NCBI GenBank assembly: GCA_949987705.1
Contig: OX465283.1
Coordinates: forward strand, 2,646,207 to 2,710,206
DNA length: 64,000 nucleotides
DNA from: Thereva unica
Lineage: Eukaryota; Arthropoda; Insecta; Diptera; Therevidae
Direction of reading: 5' to 3'
Of this stretch, positions 53,311 through 64,000 are shown in pieces (the stretch's first letter is position 1; the number at the start of each line of letters is the position of its first letter). The translations under genes were made by a program, and so were the position numbers. Below the pieces are notes generated by a model, which did no database searches, had not been told where the DNA came from, and worked only from the letters and a program-made list of their open reading frames with translations.

Positions 53311-56257
53311 GTGTTTTTACCAGTTGAGTTTGTTTGTTCTTCAAATTTTCATTATTATATAACATTGTTTGTTAATTCGAAACTTTTCGTTAATTAAAAT
53401 CAATTTTTCTCATTTTTTTGCAGAATATAAATTTGACAAGGACCTACGAAAAGGAGTCGGTAACTGCAGTTTCCCATCTAACGGTTAATATTACGGGTAC
53501 TGGCGCGTCGCGTGTCATCTATCAGTAAGCTTCGGAACTTGTCGCGAAACACTACTAGAAGCGTCGCGTCGCGGCTGTGAATACTAAACTGCATTATCGA
53601 GTTAATCGCTTGTGTTTGTTTTTTAAAAAGCAGAAGCTTTCTGTGCAGTGTTTTCTGTGATTTGGCCGAGATCTGCATTACCAAGAAAGTGTTGTGTTAT
53701 AAAAGTAAAACATAAGTAAAAAGTTTCAAGAGGAAATAAAGTGAAAATTTTAATTAATTTCGAGTTGCTTGAAAGTAAGATAAATTAATTTTGATTAGTG
53801 ATTAGTAGTGGCATAGTTTTGAAGGAAATGGGGGGTTGTTACAGTGCCGTAAAATAATCACCCTGTAATGTGTGTAGGATGTAAGCTGCTGGGTGTGTGT
53901 GTGTGAAGTGCAAAGTAGATTTGCAGAGCAATCTTAATTTTAAAAAATTGATTCTTTTTATAAAAACAAAAATTAATTCATTAAAGTAATTTGAGAAATT
54001 TTTTTTAAGAAAATAAAAAATAATTAATTTTTAAAATACTTAACGAAACTCAATTAACGTGTGCAGTGCTGGGCCCAGGAATTCGTGTCCTTTGTACTTG
54101 GCCTGCTGGATTTTGTTGGGGGAGCTCGAAACCGAAAATTTTCTGTTGGGCTGCGGTAACATTTTTTGTGTGCTGCTGTGTATATGTGTGGGTTAGTGTT
54201 GGTGCATGAAATGACGAAACGATTTGAAACGGGAAAGCCGCCGCCATTGTTACAGAGTTAAACAGGCAGGCAAGGCAAGGCAGTACTTGTGGTATTCTCT
54301 TCTTGTTGAAAATTATTTTTGCCATTTATCACAGCGCCCAAATAGTGTTGTGGATATATTCCCGGAGCGGACAGGATATAAACTTCTTTCCATTACATAT
54401 CGCAGTGATTCGAAATATCGATAATGGCGTTGATTAAAGTCGAATGAATTACGGAGGAAAAATGCCTTTTGAAACGCGCAATCAATAGTCGTGAACAGTG
54501 TGAACGTGAAAAGAGTGAAAAAACCCCGAAAAGAATTTTTTCATAGTGTGAGACGAGAAAAGGAATTGGAGTTTTTTTTTTTAGTTGCTCGGTCGGGGCA
54601 AATATATCGTGTGCGCTTTATTTTAGATTTTCCTGAGTGATTTTCCTAGTGCTTAACTGTCGAACGAAGGGAAAAATGGAGAATATCAACTGAGGAACGG
54701 CTGCGGGAAAATCTTTGTACAATAGTGTGACCTAAAACAACTGAAATTTTTGCGCGTCAAAAAAACTTCTGCGTATATGTGGAGTCATTTTTTGGAGTCA
54801 CCTCCCCAGCTCGAGAGTTTTCTTCCGAACTGGATATAAAATTGGATTAAAATTGTGTGCTTTTTCTATCTGGTGTGAGTATTAGTAGCCATTATTGTGG
54901 TTAATATTTAATCGTTTTCAGTTTGCGGGCAAATTTCTTCTCGGGAAAACGTTTCCAAACGTCCCAATTCGCCGTACAGTGTCCCAATCCGAGCCAGAAG
55001 CAAATTATTCATATAAAACTCGAGGAGGAAGAACTTTTTTTTTTCGTTTCGTTTTCCTCTGTGTGCTCCTCTTTCGGCCCGTTTCGAGCTAGTTTTTTGC
55101 GGTGTGTGCTTGGGAAAAAGAGAGAGAGAGGGAGAGAGACGATGTTTTCGCACTCATATCAACAGACATTTTTTTTTTATTTGTTTATATATACATGGAC
55201 AACTCAAATCCACACGGTCAGGGCTCACAGTATGCGTGCAATCGTCTCTTTTGATACAAAAGTAAAAAAAAAAGTTTTGTTAATTTTTATTAATTTATCG
55301 CCAAATTAATTCCTTTCCCCGCGCGCAAACACAAACGCAAAATTACCTTCCTTTGATCGCGTACAACCTCGTTGTTAACTGTAATTATTTCCCACGAAAC
55401 GCATTTGAATTTCTCGAATTTTTGTTTTATAGCGCGTAAGCTTATCTCCCCCTCTACACTCCTTGGAACATTATTTTTTTCCAGCTTCTGGGATTGTGTG
55501 TGTGCGTTTTTGTGTATTTTTATCATTTTTTTTTTTGTTTGTGCCTCGGATTTCACTCGTTCGTCGTTTTTTGTGCTCCTGTGGCTCCCCGCATGGTGCA
55601 AACGCGATTGTGTTCATCCAAAGCTTTCGTATATGGATACGAGCTTGTCGATGGGCATGTGTGCGTGTGTGTTGGTTGCGTGACCAAACAATTTGGTAAA
55701 AAATTAACTAATGAGAACAGTGGCTTACAAAAGTGATGGCCGTAGTAATTGAGTGCAACTATGTTAGTTTTGCTAGTTTGTTTTTAAAAGATTATACTTT
55801 TAGGCATATTGCAAAATAGTCGGGATATGGTCCTGAGGAAATAATTCAATCAATGTGATTCATTCCAGAAATTAAAAGGAACGGTTCCTGTAGAAATTTG
55901 ATAAATAGTTCGATTGTCCACGCAATTTTTATGTGAAACCAGTCCATCATCGTCATTGTGCAATGTTTGGTAGTAAATTTGGTTCGAAGAAAGGAATAGA
56001 GGACAGGAGGGATTAATAAGAGTTTGTAGGGTGCTCAAGGAAGAGGTGATGGTCCTTGTTTGTGAACTTTTGGATGCTGTATTGCACCAGAGAGAAGAAA
56101 TCTGCACGAAGCCCACTGTAACAAAACCCACAACAATCAATTTTTTTTGCACCGCGATTCCGATTTCGCAACGCCGATATCCCCAATAGTAGCCGGGTGT
56201 GTCAGATTTGATAACATCCAGTTAGCGGGGGATCAAACTTTTGAATCTCGCTAAACG
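53311..56257 (+). promoter_or_regulatory. Possible promoter and 5'UTR region of an unidentified gene
   Basis: No coding exon is convincing. Features that recall insect 5' leader exons are an ATCAGTA initiator-like site at 53521, a GTCGCG-rich segment after it, many AAGTGAAAA and GTGTGTG patches, a (GT)n run at about 53893, a (GA)n run at about 55120, and several TTTCAG/GTAAG-like sites. Open frames at 54923-55309 and 55372-55736 overlap low-complexity T- and GT-rich sequence and look spurious. Confidence 0.3.
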
Positions 56258-56768
56258 CCGGCTCTACACGATGCGGCGAACGTTCATGCGAACGTTGGCT
56301 TCCAATGTTTGTTTCAATACCGACAGCATTCCGAACGTGTCCAAACAACAACGTTGGACGCTTGAGTTTGGACACTCATAGTTCGAGCATTAGCCACACG
56401 ATTTTTTTTTTTTTTTGTGGAAAGTCAAGCTTAGCAATTACCCTTTGTACTACTAGTTTGTCATGTCGTTCGAGTCATGGCCAGTCTCTAGTAGTAAGCT
56501 TTGAAGGATAGAGGAGAAGGAATAGGTTAGGGGTCTGGAGGGTGCGTGAGTAGATGTCTATGAACCTTGCGTTTGAACTCGGAGATGTTATATATGTTCG
56601 GAAACACTGACTGTGGAAGACAGTTCCACAATCGAGTTGTTCTATTTATAAACGTAATGCGCGCGAAGGGGAGGGCTGAAGGGTGAAGGGGTGAGCCGAG
56701 TTGGCTAGATGTGTTTCACCATCAAGCGTCCAACGTTGGAGGGTGTTCATAGCATAGTATAGAGCCGG
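56258..56768. mobile_element. MITE family Z, copy 1, interrupted by a LINE
   Basis: The left TIR CCGGCTCTACACGATGCGGC (56258 on) is mirrored by TATAGAGCCGG at 56758-56768. Inside, GTTGGACGCTTGA (left) and TCAAGCGTCCAAC (right) are also inverted partners, now split by a poly-T-led LINE piece at 56405-56700. Removing that piece leaves a compact MITE of about 210 bases. Confidence 0.75.
56405..56700 (-). pseudogene. LINE 3' end (jockey/CR1-like) inserted in a MITE
   Basis: The poly-T tract at about 56402-56416 (plus) is the poly(A) end of a minus-strand insertion. The sequence AGTCAAGCTTAGCAATTACC...TTTGTACTACTAG and TGACTGTGGAAGACAGTTCC matches the 3' end of the LINE at 22836-23100. Only about 300 bases are present. 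Confidence 0.8.
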
Positions 56769-56887
56769 CTTAACCAGCTGACAAAATCTGTGACGCCTTC
56801 AGCACCGTACTATCAGATGAATAAAGAGCTGTACTGTCCGCTACTTGAAGACCCGACTAAATCGGAACCTTGGTACTATTATTAAAA

Positions 56888-57018
56888 CCGGCTCTACACG
56901 ATGCTTTGATGGTAGGACGTATCGTGGACGCTTGATGGTAGGACGTATCGTGTTAAGCGTCCTACGTTCGTATTTGTACACATTCGAATGAAACGTTCGC
57001 CGTATCATGTAGAGCCGG
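56888..57018. mobile_element. MITE family Z, copy 2
   Basis: CCGGCTCTACACGATGC at 56888 and ATCATGTAGAGCCGG ending at 57018 are inverted partners. The interior has a 19-base tandem unit (GATGGTAGGACGTATCGTG) twice and GCGTCCTACG/CGTAGGAC-type inverted motifs. At 131 bases it is a short sibling of 56258-56768, only 120 bases away. Confidence 0.75.
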
Positions 57019-57039
57019 GTAAACTGATTAAGCCTACGA

Positions 57040-57850
57040 GATTTGCCTATTCTTCTTTAACGGCTCTACAACCGGGATCCGGTCCTGGCCTCTCGCAACT
57101 CTTCTCTCCACTGGTCCCGATTCTGAGCCGATATCATCCAGTTTGGCATCCCTAAGCTGTGAGCGTCCTGGTCTACGCCATCCTTCCAGCGGAGGTTTGG
57201 TCCCCTCGCTGTCGCACCCCATAGGTCTTAACGCAGTGAACCTTCCGAGCAAGCTCGTCTTCACTCATAAGAGCTAAATGCCCTGCCCCCGGAGCCTACT
57301 AAGTTTTGCTTTCTTCATAACATCCTATGTTGCGATGGCGCTCGTAGATCTCGTCATTGTCGAGTCCCCGGAATCGTCCTTCCTCACATACGGGGCCAAC
57401 AATCCTCCGAAGTATTTTCCTCTCGGACACGTCTAAGAGGTTTGAGTGCTTTTTGCTGAGCACCCACGTTTCAGATCCATATGTGAGAACCCATAAGACC
57501 ATCGTCTTATATAGTAAAAGTTTCGACGTTATGATTAGATGCTTGGATTGAAAGAGCCTTGACAGACTATAGTAGGCTTTGTTAGCTTTTAGCAGCCGCG
57601 CGGGTACTTCTGGTTCAATGCTAGTGTCGGCTGCTACTATTGATCAACTTCAAAGTCGTGTTTCTCTACTTTGATTGCGGGACCAATGTTAGATGTTCTT
57701 GTAGACGAGGCCAGAATGTACTTCGTTTTGTTTTCGTTAATGTGCAGTCCCAGATTTCCTGCCGCTTGCTCAATCTGAGTGAAAGCTTCTTGTACAGCTG
57801 TTGTTCTTCCAATGATGTCAATGTCGTCTGCTTACTTTACTTTATGTTCC
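57040..57850 (-). pseudogene. RTE-like LINE 3' half
   Basis: Minus strand. A palm trace (DDIDIIGRTTAVQEAFTQIE, where YADD would start, at about 57835) leads to GLHINENKTKYILASSTRT, then VLTYGSETWVLSKKHSNLLD, RKILRRIVGPVCEEGRFRGL, and LDDIGSESGPVERRVARGQD with a KKN...tail. It is broken by frameshifts. The same family as 33190-33775. Confidence 0.85.
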
Positions 57851-58400
57851 TTTAATCCCTCATGGGACATAGGGCGGGAACAGTTGCCCTCCAGAGGATT
57901 CTGTTTTGCGCGACAGCTCTCAGCTCTGACCGACTCCCAGTTGTTGCGGCATCTGCTAGTAGGGTTTTCACGTTGTTCTAGATCTTCCAACACGACAGGT
58001 TCTTTGCGGACTCCATTCAAGGGCCTGTTTGGTTAGGTTTTCGTTTTCGCGTCGCAAGGTGTGGCCAATCCAATTCCATTTCCTTCGCCTGATTTGGTTG
58101 TCGATCCTTTCTTGGCCGGCATGGCGCCATAATTGTTCATTTTTGAAAATCTATCTTGCCAATGGATTGTTAGAATACGACGTAGGCATTTGATGATGAA
58201 AACTTGTACGCGATGAATTGGGTGTCTTTCCATGTTTCGCAACCGTGCAAAAGAACTGCCTTAAGGTTGGAGTTGAACAGCCGCAATTTGGTGTTAGTTT
58301 AAGATCTTAGCTGATCTCCATATACGGAACAGGCATGCATATGCGCTTCGTTGTTTATTCTGGAACTAACGTTATCTACCATTTCGACGTCGCTGCACGA
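57850..58400 (-). pseudogene. RTE-like LINE 3' fragment (family of 20420-21369)
   Basis: Minus strand: VFIIKCLRRILTIHWQDRFS, then EGNGIGLATPCDAKTKT and CRNNWESVRAESCRAKQNPL with CSRPMSHEGLKE. The wording matches the C-terminus of the open RT at 20420-21369 (RPMSHEGLKE). It is frameshifted. It abuts the unrelated RTE-like half at 57850. Confidence 0.85.
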
Positions 58401-58939
58401 ATAACGAATGCAACGCATGTACGCTTGGATATGTCATCAGCTTTAGTTACTGGCCACTCAGCTGACTGCCAAATCGACACTGGAGTGTTGTGATGGATCC
58501 ACGTTTCATTGATTGTCACATAGCAAATCTCAATACTTTGGCTATCAAACTTTCTTCATTCCTAGACCACCTGCAACTATTACTCAGTCAATTGAGACAT
58601 TGATGGTTATTTTGATTACGTCTTCGCATTTTGTTTTATCAGACACAATCTTATCTTATCTGTTGATTGTTATCTGAACAAATGATACAACCGAAAACGT
58701 ACATTATAAATCACCCATTTTTGTAGTAAGGGATTTTACTGGATAAATTTTGTTTATAAGTTCACAACAATATAATCGGAATTTGATTGATATTTATTTA
58801 CCGCCTATTTACCTGTCTGGGTCCTCGGGAATTCTACGGAATTTTTAAAAGTCGAAAAGATAAAATTCTGATCGGCATTTAATGTTTTGCAGTCTTTGAG
58901 TGCAGTGCATTTATTTTTTTCTAAATTATAAAATTGTTA
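58400..58939. other. No gene recognised
   Basis: Around 58430-58590, DWxxTHHNTPVSIWQSAEWP-like wording on the minus strand might be a mariner-type transposase trace, but it is too short to call. The rest is AT-rich. Confidence 0.3.
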
Positions 58940-59700
58940 GCTTCGCATAGACGTTCCAACGGAGGCCTAATCTTCGTCGCTATTGAATCCATCGCAAAAA
59001 CCCATACAAGCTAGATGTCCTGCGCACGGTAGCCTACTGAGCTGTATTTTGCTAAGCACCCAAGTCTCATATGCATCATCGTCTTATAAAGGACCATTTT
59101 GGATATTACAGTTACATAGATGCATAGTTTGACAAACTATAGCGCGAGGATTTGGGCACTAAGAACCACGACCAGATTTCTGGTTTTATACTGTTTTCGG
59201 CTGGTAGTATTCACCCCAGATAGGTCAAGGTCCTCGTACTAAAATTCACTCTTCACCAAGCAAACTGAACTGGCTATCTTGTCTCTGCCTCAACTTGTGG
59301 AAGACTATGCCTCTTGATGTCACACCAAATATCGGATCACTATTTTTAACGCCAGTCTTACGAAAAGACAGATCAGACTGTCCCTTTGTCGAAATCCATT
59401 TTAGACTTTGATGAGTTTGGGCAGTTTTACAAAAACCTGTATTCGGCTTGTTGCATTTGTCACACATGGTCGCGTCAGTTTATTGTGGATGCCCAGATCT
59501 CATGGGTTTGTGCAATGCTCTTCTGTTTCTCTCATTCCATCAGACTTATTTCACGAATCACTCATTGTAGTAGTGCAAACCCTCCTTATTTAGCAAGCTT
59601 CGTAGGAATGTCGTTTGTACCTGAGGGCTTGTTTTTGAGCCGTTGCAAATTCCTTCTAGGCTATGTGGCAACAACGTAAAATCCTCCAGATATTTGCTGG
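58940..59700 (-). pseudogene. RTE-like LINE remnant (family of 33190-33775)
   Basis: Minus strand. LQRLKNKPSGTNDIPTKLAK (RT entry, about 59650-59590), then NKLTRPCVTNATSRIQVFVK and NGFRQRDSLICLFVRLALKI (block B, RQGD decayed to RQRD, about 59490-59330), then a thumb remnant to about 58940. Many frameshifts are present. Confidence 0.7.
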
Positions 59701-59785
59701 AGCTTCCTATTCCTAAGTTTAGTCGCTGAATGTTATCAATATAACAAAATAATTATTAAACATTGAAAAAGTTGAGGTTAAGCCA

Positions 59786-61080
59786 ATGTTTAGTACAAAT
59801 CCTGACTTATATTTCTTAATCATTTACAAAAAAAGCTGGTCGTTGGAGATTTATTTCCAGTCTATCCGCTGGCTGTGCTATGGTCGAGCTATTCTTCTCT
59901 CTAAAACTTGCTTAAATCGACTACTTTGCATTAGCCTACGAAGATGGGAGTCCTTTACCTCCCATAAGATACACCGATGCCGTTGGGTCCTGATTATGGG
60001 AGGCGATGCAAATGCGCGCCATACACAATGGGGCAGCACGGACACCAATGAACGAGGTGAAGCTATTTTTAAATACCTACTAAGCGCCAGGCTTACAATC
60101 TGTAACAAGGGAAATGACCCTACCTTTATTACCAAGAACAGAGCGCATGTGCTGGACATCACCCTTGTCTCGGATTGCCACTCCGACCAAATACTGTCTT
60201 GGAAGATCTCGAAGGAACACTATTTCTCAGACCACAGGTTTATAGAGTTCCATCTCTAGATTCCAGCAAAACCCCTCTTTTAAAATAAAGAACTTGAGGA
60301 GGACAAACTAGGGTTACTATACCTTGCCTCTAAGCCATCCTGTCTTCCTACAAACCGGGAACAACTCGACAGCATTGTGGACATTTTCACAGAGCAATGC
60401 ACTTACGCTTTAAAGAAATCCTGGTTTGGTAGCACGTAAGTTGTTTCAATCGACTTCTTCATACACAAACCACCCCTGTCAACAGACCGCACAAAGGAGG
60501 TTCCAAACCCCCATGGTGGTCTCGCGAGCTTGAAACACTTGTAGAAAGGAATTTAACTCAGCTAGACGCAGCAACAGCGTAATCTCCTGGGACTGCTATA
60601 AGTCGTAGCTGAATAGATACAAAATGTCAATAAGGAAAGTCGAAACGTACACCCTGGGCTACCTTTCGCAGCAATATAAAGTTCACGTTGGAAGCCTCCA
60701 GGCTACGTAAAATACTAACTAAAACGCCGACAAGGCTTAGTTGCTTACGCAAGGAAACGGTGATTGGACAGACTCAAGCGGAGAATCTCGGACACTATTC
60801 ATGGACACCCTTTTCCCGAGTAGTACTACGACTAAGACAACCATCACGATAAACCCTCAAGCATAAGCGCTTTTCGTTTACAAAAAGGCCTTAATGAAGA
60901 AATGGGGCTTCTCCACTAACATAGTAAGATGGATCTACACAGCGATTGTCCGCCCAATATACGAGGTCTTAGTATGGGGGCCAATCTTGGTAAGTCGACC
61001 GATCTAAACAAACTGTAGAAAGTGCAAAGAAGTGCGTAGTTATGCATAACAGGCGCACTTTGTCAACGCCTTCACGAAGA
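59786..61080 (+). pseudogene. R1/I-like LINE remnant: endonuclease, linker and RT end
   Basis: Plus strand. The endonuclease is clear from about 59990 to the TAG at 60257-60259: MGGDANARHTQWGSTDTNER, then RLTICNKGNDPTFITKNRAH and VLDITLVSDC...SDHRFIEFHL, with the GDxNAxxxxWGS and SDH active-site motifs. A linker follows (LASKPSCLPTNREQLDSIVD, then a hairpin H arm at 60421, then WWSRELE-type wording). RT thumb pieces at 60870-61080 (KALMKKWGFSTNIVRWIYTA, IVRPIYEVLVWGP) come after a large deletion. Confidence 0.8.
60421..60468. repeat. Short palindromic element family H, single arm
   Basis: CTGGTTTGGTAGCACGTAAG, then TTGTTTCAATCGACTTCTTC and ATACACAA, matches one arm of the palindromes at 27628 and 39375. 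The other arm is absent. It interrupts the LINE linker. Confidence 0.75.
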
Positions 61081-61081
61081 A

Positions 61082-61477
61082 CTACGGGGTCCACATCCCT
61101 TCACGCTTCTCGGAGTGAATGTCATCAATCGAGTCTAAAGCCGTTGCCACCTGGGAAGAAATTTCTTGAAATTTGTCCATCAAGGAACCTGAGCTTGCTG
61201 CAATAGAAGCCAGGGTGTCCGACAAAGAGTCGAGCCGGACATTGCTGGTCTGGACGTCATCGGCTAGCATCTGAAGGTATGAGATGTTGCCGTAAAAGGA
61301 GTTAAGACGACCAATAATTTGTTCTTGACCAACAAGAAAAACATCGGAGTACAGTCTCAGGATATGGCAGGGTCTAATGTCAGAGCATTCGCTGCAAGTA
61401 GCCGACGAATTGCAATTGGTACGGGAATTGAGGCAGTTAGGTCGTGCGAGTCTTACTAGAACTAAACAAACAATCAT
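61082..61477 (-). CDS. Orphan ORF: signal/anchor, Cys cluster, coiled coil
   Basis: Minus strand, from ATG 61477 to the stop at 61084-61082. It encodes about 131 residues: a hydrophobic start (MIVCLVLV, extended upstream in frame by AIFLVLV), a cysteine-rich segment (NCLNSRTNCNSSATCSECSD, IRPC), then a long amphipathic helix (LRLYSDVFLVGQEQIIGRLN to SSQVATALDSIDDI) with heptad spacing. The frame is open upstream to a TGA, so an earlier start or splice is possible. I do not recognise the family. It abuts LINE debris at 61080, so it may be transposon-derived or a chance ORF. Confidence 0.35.
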   Translation of the reverse strand: MIVCLVLVRLARPNCLNSRTNCNSSATCSECSDIRPCHILRLYSDVFLVGQEQIIGRLNSFYGNISYLQMLADDVQTSNVRLDSLSDTLASIAASSGSLMDKFQEISSQVATALDSIDDIHSEKREGMWTP

Positions 61478-61499
61478 AACTAACACTAAAAATATCGCA

Positions 61500-64000
61500 T
61501 TTTGATTTCTTGGATATAAATTTCACGAAATCTTATTCTGAAGCCTACTCTCACTTTCTTTCTAAAGTCTAGATTGGTGTTCTTTGTCCTCTGTCCCATT
61601 TATCACGAAAACTATTGAAGTAGCATGATAAGCTAAATATACAACTCAGTATTGTAGAAAAAAAGTTTCATATTTTATATCTACTATACTTCAAAATTTC
61701 ATCCCCTAAGGAACCAATTACGTCACTTCTTTTTAGTGTCAAGGTGACGAAACATTCGCTTGCCAGGATGAAATTTGTACATTCAACTTTCCTTCTTTCT
61801 CCCATGTTCTTGTGCTTCGCAAACAAGTCTGGGAATTGCGAAATTCCTCCCCTCCCCCGGTGCTTGTAGAATTAATAATGAAAAGTAAATAGTTTGCACA
61901 ATTGTATTTATAATAAAGCCTGGGTCTTCTCGTGATGGAGTCGTTTGTAAAATGTAGAAGATTGTTACCTTTAGGTTCTGTGATATTTTGTCATAATAGT
62001 TTATAGAGATTGCACAACATTGATCTTCCGAGAAATATACTAGGTACGAAGTGCTGTTTCTAGTAAATGTCCATTATCGGAACTAATCCAGGTCTTGCAG
62101 GGCCAACATCAATAAAGCACACGAAATTAGCAATAATCCAAGCTTAAAGAAAATGAAACACAAACTTTCCACATGGTCTGCTCTATGGTAATAAATGGTT
62201 TTCTGTAAATGGAAGAAGGTTTTGCTTGTATTGGAGTGAATTTACGCCCCAAAACACACTCGATTTTTTTACATTATACTGTATCTACACGATAAACCCA
62301 CACTTCGATGGATGGTTGTGTGTGAATTTCTGTTGTATATTTTTTCTATAGAACAAGAACAGCAAAATAAAAGGCATGGGGAAAGATACGTGTACGACGA
62401 ACGCTCTACAGCGCAATTTCAAAGCTTATGAATGCGCATACCACTGCAGAACCCAAGGTGAAAGAGTTGATGAGGGGAGTTGGGTGAGGGTAAGCAAGGA
62501 AGCGCTCAAAAGAAGCTCTCTACGACAATACGACCACATCGCAGCACCATGGGTTGTATAACTATGATAAAGTAGAAAACGTTGTTTGCTTATATCCACT
62601 ATAGCTTGCGTCTTGATCCATGGTAGTTTTCCTGTAGAAGAAACGGAGCTTTTTTGTCGTCGTTTTCCTATACTCCATCTTCGTCATTGTCGTCTTCTTC
62701 TACACTTCTACTATGTTTCGCTTAAAGCTCTACACGAAATCATTTCATTATATAACGAGAAACTTTGTACTCTGAGTCGCAGTTCTTCTACGGAATTGAA
62801 TTGAGTTCAAATGAATAAAAGATGCTCGCGTGATAATGGATACTTGGTCGGGGGACGGGCTAAAGGGGGCGGGTAGAAATCACTTTTACTGATGTTGTGT
62901 TGAACTGCACACCGGTTGTTAAGACTGCTTTGTTTTGTTAATGGTGTGATAACTTTTTGATGTGCCTCTATTATAGCTAAATAATGAGTGATGATGATAA
63001 GTGACACCTGGGCAACTAGCGACATTGTGCAATTCAGTTCGTTGCTCTATTCGTCGTGCTGTCGTGGTTTCGATAAGAGGATGGACAAGAACCAGCTCTC
63101 TCTCGTATCTTGTTCGGATTGTTATCAATTACTCTCCAAAAAGTTTCATATCTCCTTTTGTGATTTTCTTTTATCTTTTCGTGCTAATTTCCTGCATTTT
63201 TTTTATTTCTTTATTTTAAACGTGTGCGCTTCCTCCGATAAAAAGCCGGTCTGTGTTGTCTCCTCTCTTTTTCGTGATATTGGGTATATGGCCTATGTTG
63301 CAACATGTTTTTTCTTCGTATTCTCTTCTTCTCTACCTACACTAAAGCAGTTATGCTGTGTTTTTACAGGATTTGAAAAAACCAATGCTATTTCGCAAGA
63401 ACCGAGCATTTTTGTATCATCGTTTGTGCGGGGAGCGTCTCAGGTTTTTGTCGTCTAGAACGTGTCGTATCCTGTATGTTGTTGTCGTCTCGAATTTTAT
63501 AACTTAATTATGTTAAATGTTTTGTGCAAAAATAATTCAATTACAATTGTTTATGGGAATTAATCCAACATGGTTACACCGACTTTGAAATTGCGATAGG
63601 CGCTTTTATAAATCAGTGAAAAAGTGAAATATTAAAAGTCATATGGAATATTTCAAGTTGATTTCAATTGTACATATTGTTAAAGACAATTACAAAACGT
63701 TTACTAGCAATTCAATATTTTAAGAACAAATTGAAGAACTATAAATACATTGCTTGTATGTATATGAAAGAGTGTTCGCCTTCACAAGTCATATAGCTAA
63801 CCTCTACCTTGTTAAGTATGTTAAATAAAAACTAAAAATCTTGGGCAACAACATTCGCTTTGCAGCAACTAGTTACATTATAAATGCATACACAAATATA
63901 AATAAATCATTTTCAATTATAAAAAGCTTAAACGTAATAAAACGTTTTTCATGCGTTTCACATAGACGTACTTATATCAAAGTCGAAAAGTTTGAAGCAA
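61500..64000. other. No gene recognised; possible untranslated sequence
   Basis: Largely AT-rich. Open frames at 62988-63458 and 63001-63219 (plus) and 62919-63128 (minus) overlap each other in T-rich sequence and show no domain. Nothing in the last 500 bases suggests an exon. Confidence 0.45.

Noticed and set aside
53424..53524. A 101-base internal exon (acceptor TTTTTTGCAG, donor ATCA|GTAAGC)
   Set aside because: Splice sites look fair, but the frame has no match to any neighbour and the donor overlaps an initiator-like motif. Not enough to call.
55372..55736. A cysteine-rich or serine-rich small protein
   Set aside because: Three overlapping frames cover the same T- and GT-rich sequence, with no splice context or conserved motif.
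62988..63458. A 156-codon plus-strand gene
   Set aside because: The frame crosses T-rich low-complexity sequence, overlaps another frame and a minus-strand frame, and shows no domain.

Overview
This is a eukaryotic, insect-type window, most likely from a dipteran with a large, repeat-rich genome. The evidence is a divergent ionotropic receptor gene of the arthropod chemosensory type, a 59-base spliced intron, long AT-rich non-coding stretches, AATAAA signals, and a dense mixture of LINE, Ty3/Gypsy, Helitron, SINE and small inverted-repeat transposons. The species cannot be named from the sequence alone.

Host genes. Three host genes are well supported, all in the left 40 percent. (1) A minus-strand coiled-coil gene begins at 25425 and has three phase-compatible exons (25425-24833, 24773-24548 and 4168-4049). 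Its coiled-coil part resembles the N-terminal half of the JAKMIP family, and it continues beyond the left edge. (2) Nested in its 20.4 kb second intron on the opposite strand is a two-exon ionotropic receptor gene (8838-9100 joined to 12534-14160). (3) Also nested there is an intronless SMC5 gene (16699-19788). Low-confidence candidates are a small secreted or membrane orphan ORF (61477-61082, minus), an F-box-like start exon (49993-50125, plus) and a promoter or 5'UTR-like region around 53.4-55.7 kb.

Mobile DNA, left to right. The first 3.3 kb hold a plus-strand LINE tail and a minus-strand RTE-like LINE. From 5.9 to 16.1 kb, around the receptor gene, lie a MITE, tRNA-derived SINEs, a LINE tail, several foldback hairpins and a dead Helitron helicase. 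From 19.9 to 24.3 kb are an RTE-like reverse transcriptase, a LINE ORF1-like repeat and a minus-strand jockey/CR1-like LINE. From 26 to 39 kb are Ty3/Gypsy integrase and RT-RNase H remnants, more LINE pieces, a duplicated transposon terminus, and TA-, TTAA- and other TIR-type MITEs. From 39 to 48.4 kb, non-coding repeat families recur. From 50.6 to 53.3 kb is a nearly complete but frameshifted RTE-like LINE. From 56 to 61 kb are nested MITEs and further RTE and R1/I-like LINE debris.

Every recognisable transposon ORF is truncated, frameshifted or mutated, so none looks autonomous, although the RT at 20420-21369 is intact over more than 300 codons. The most distinctive content is the set of short palindromic elements: one roughly 100-base hairpin family occurs three times, and about eight other foldback or TIR families can be defined by exact arm pairing. 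No CRISPR, rRNA or functional tRNA gene was seen.
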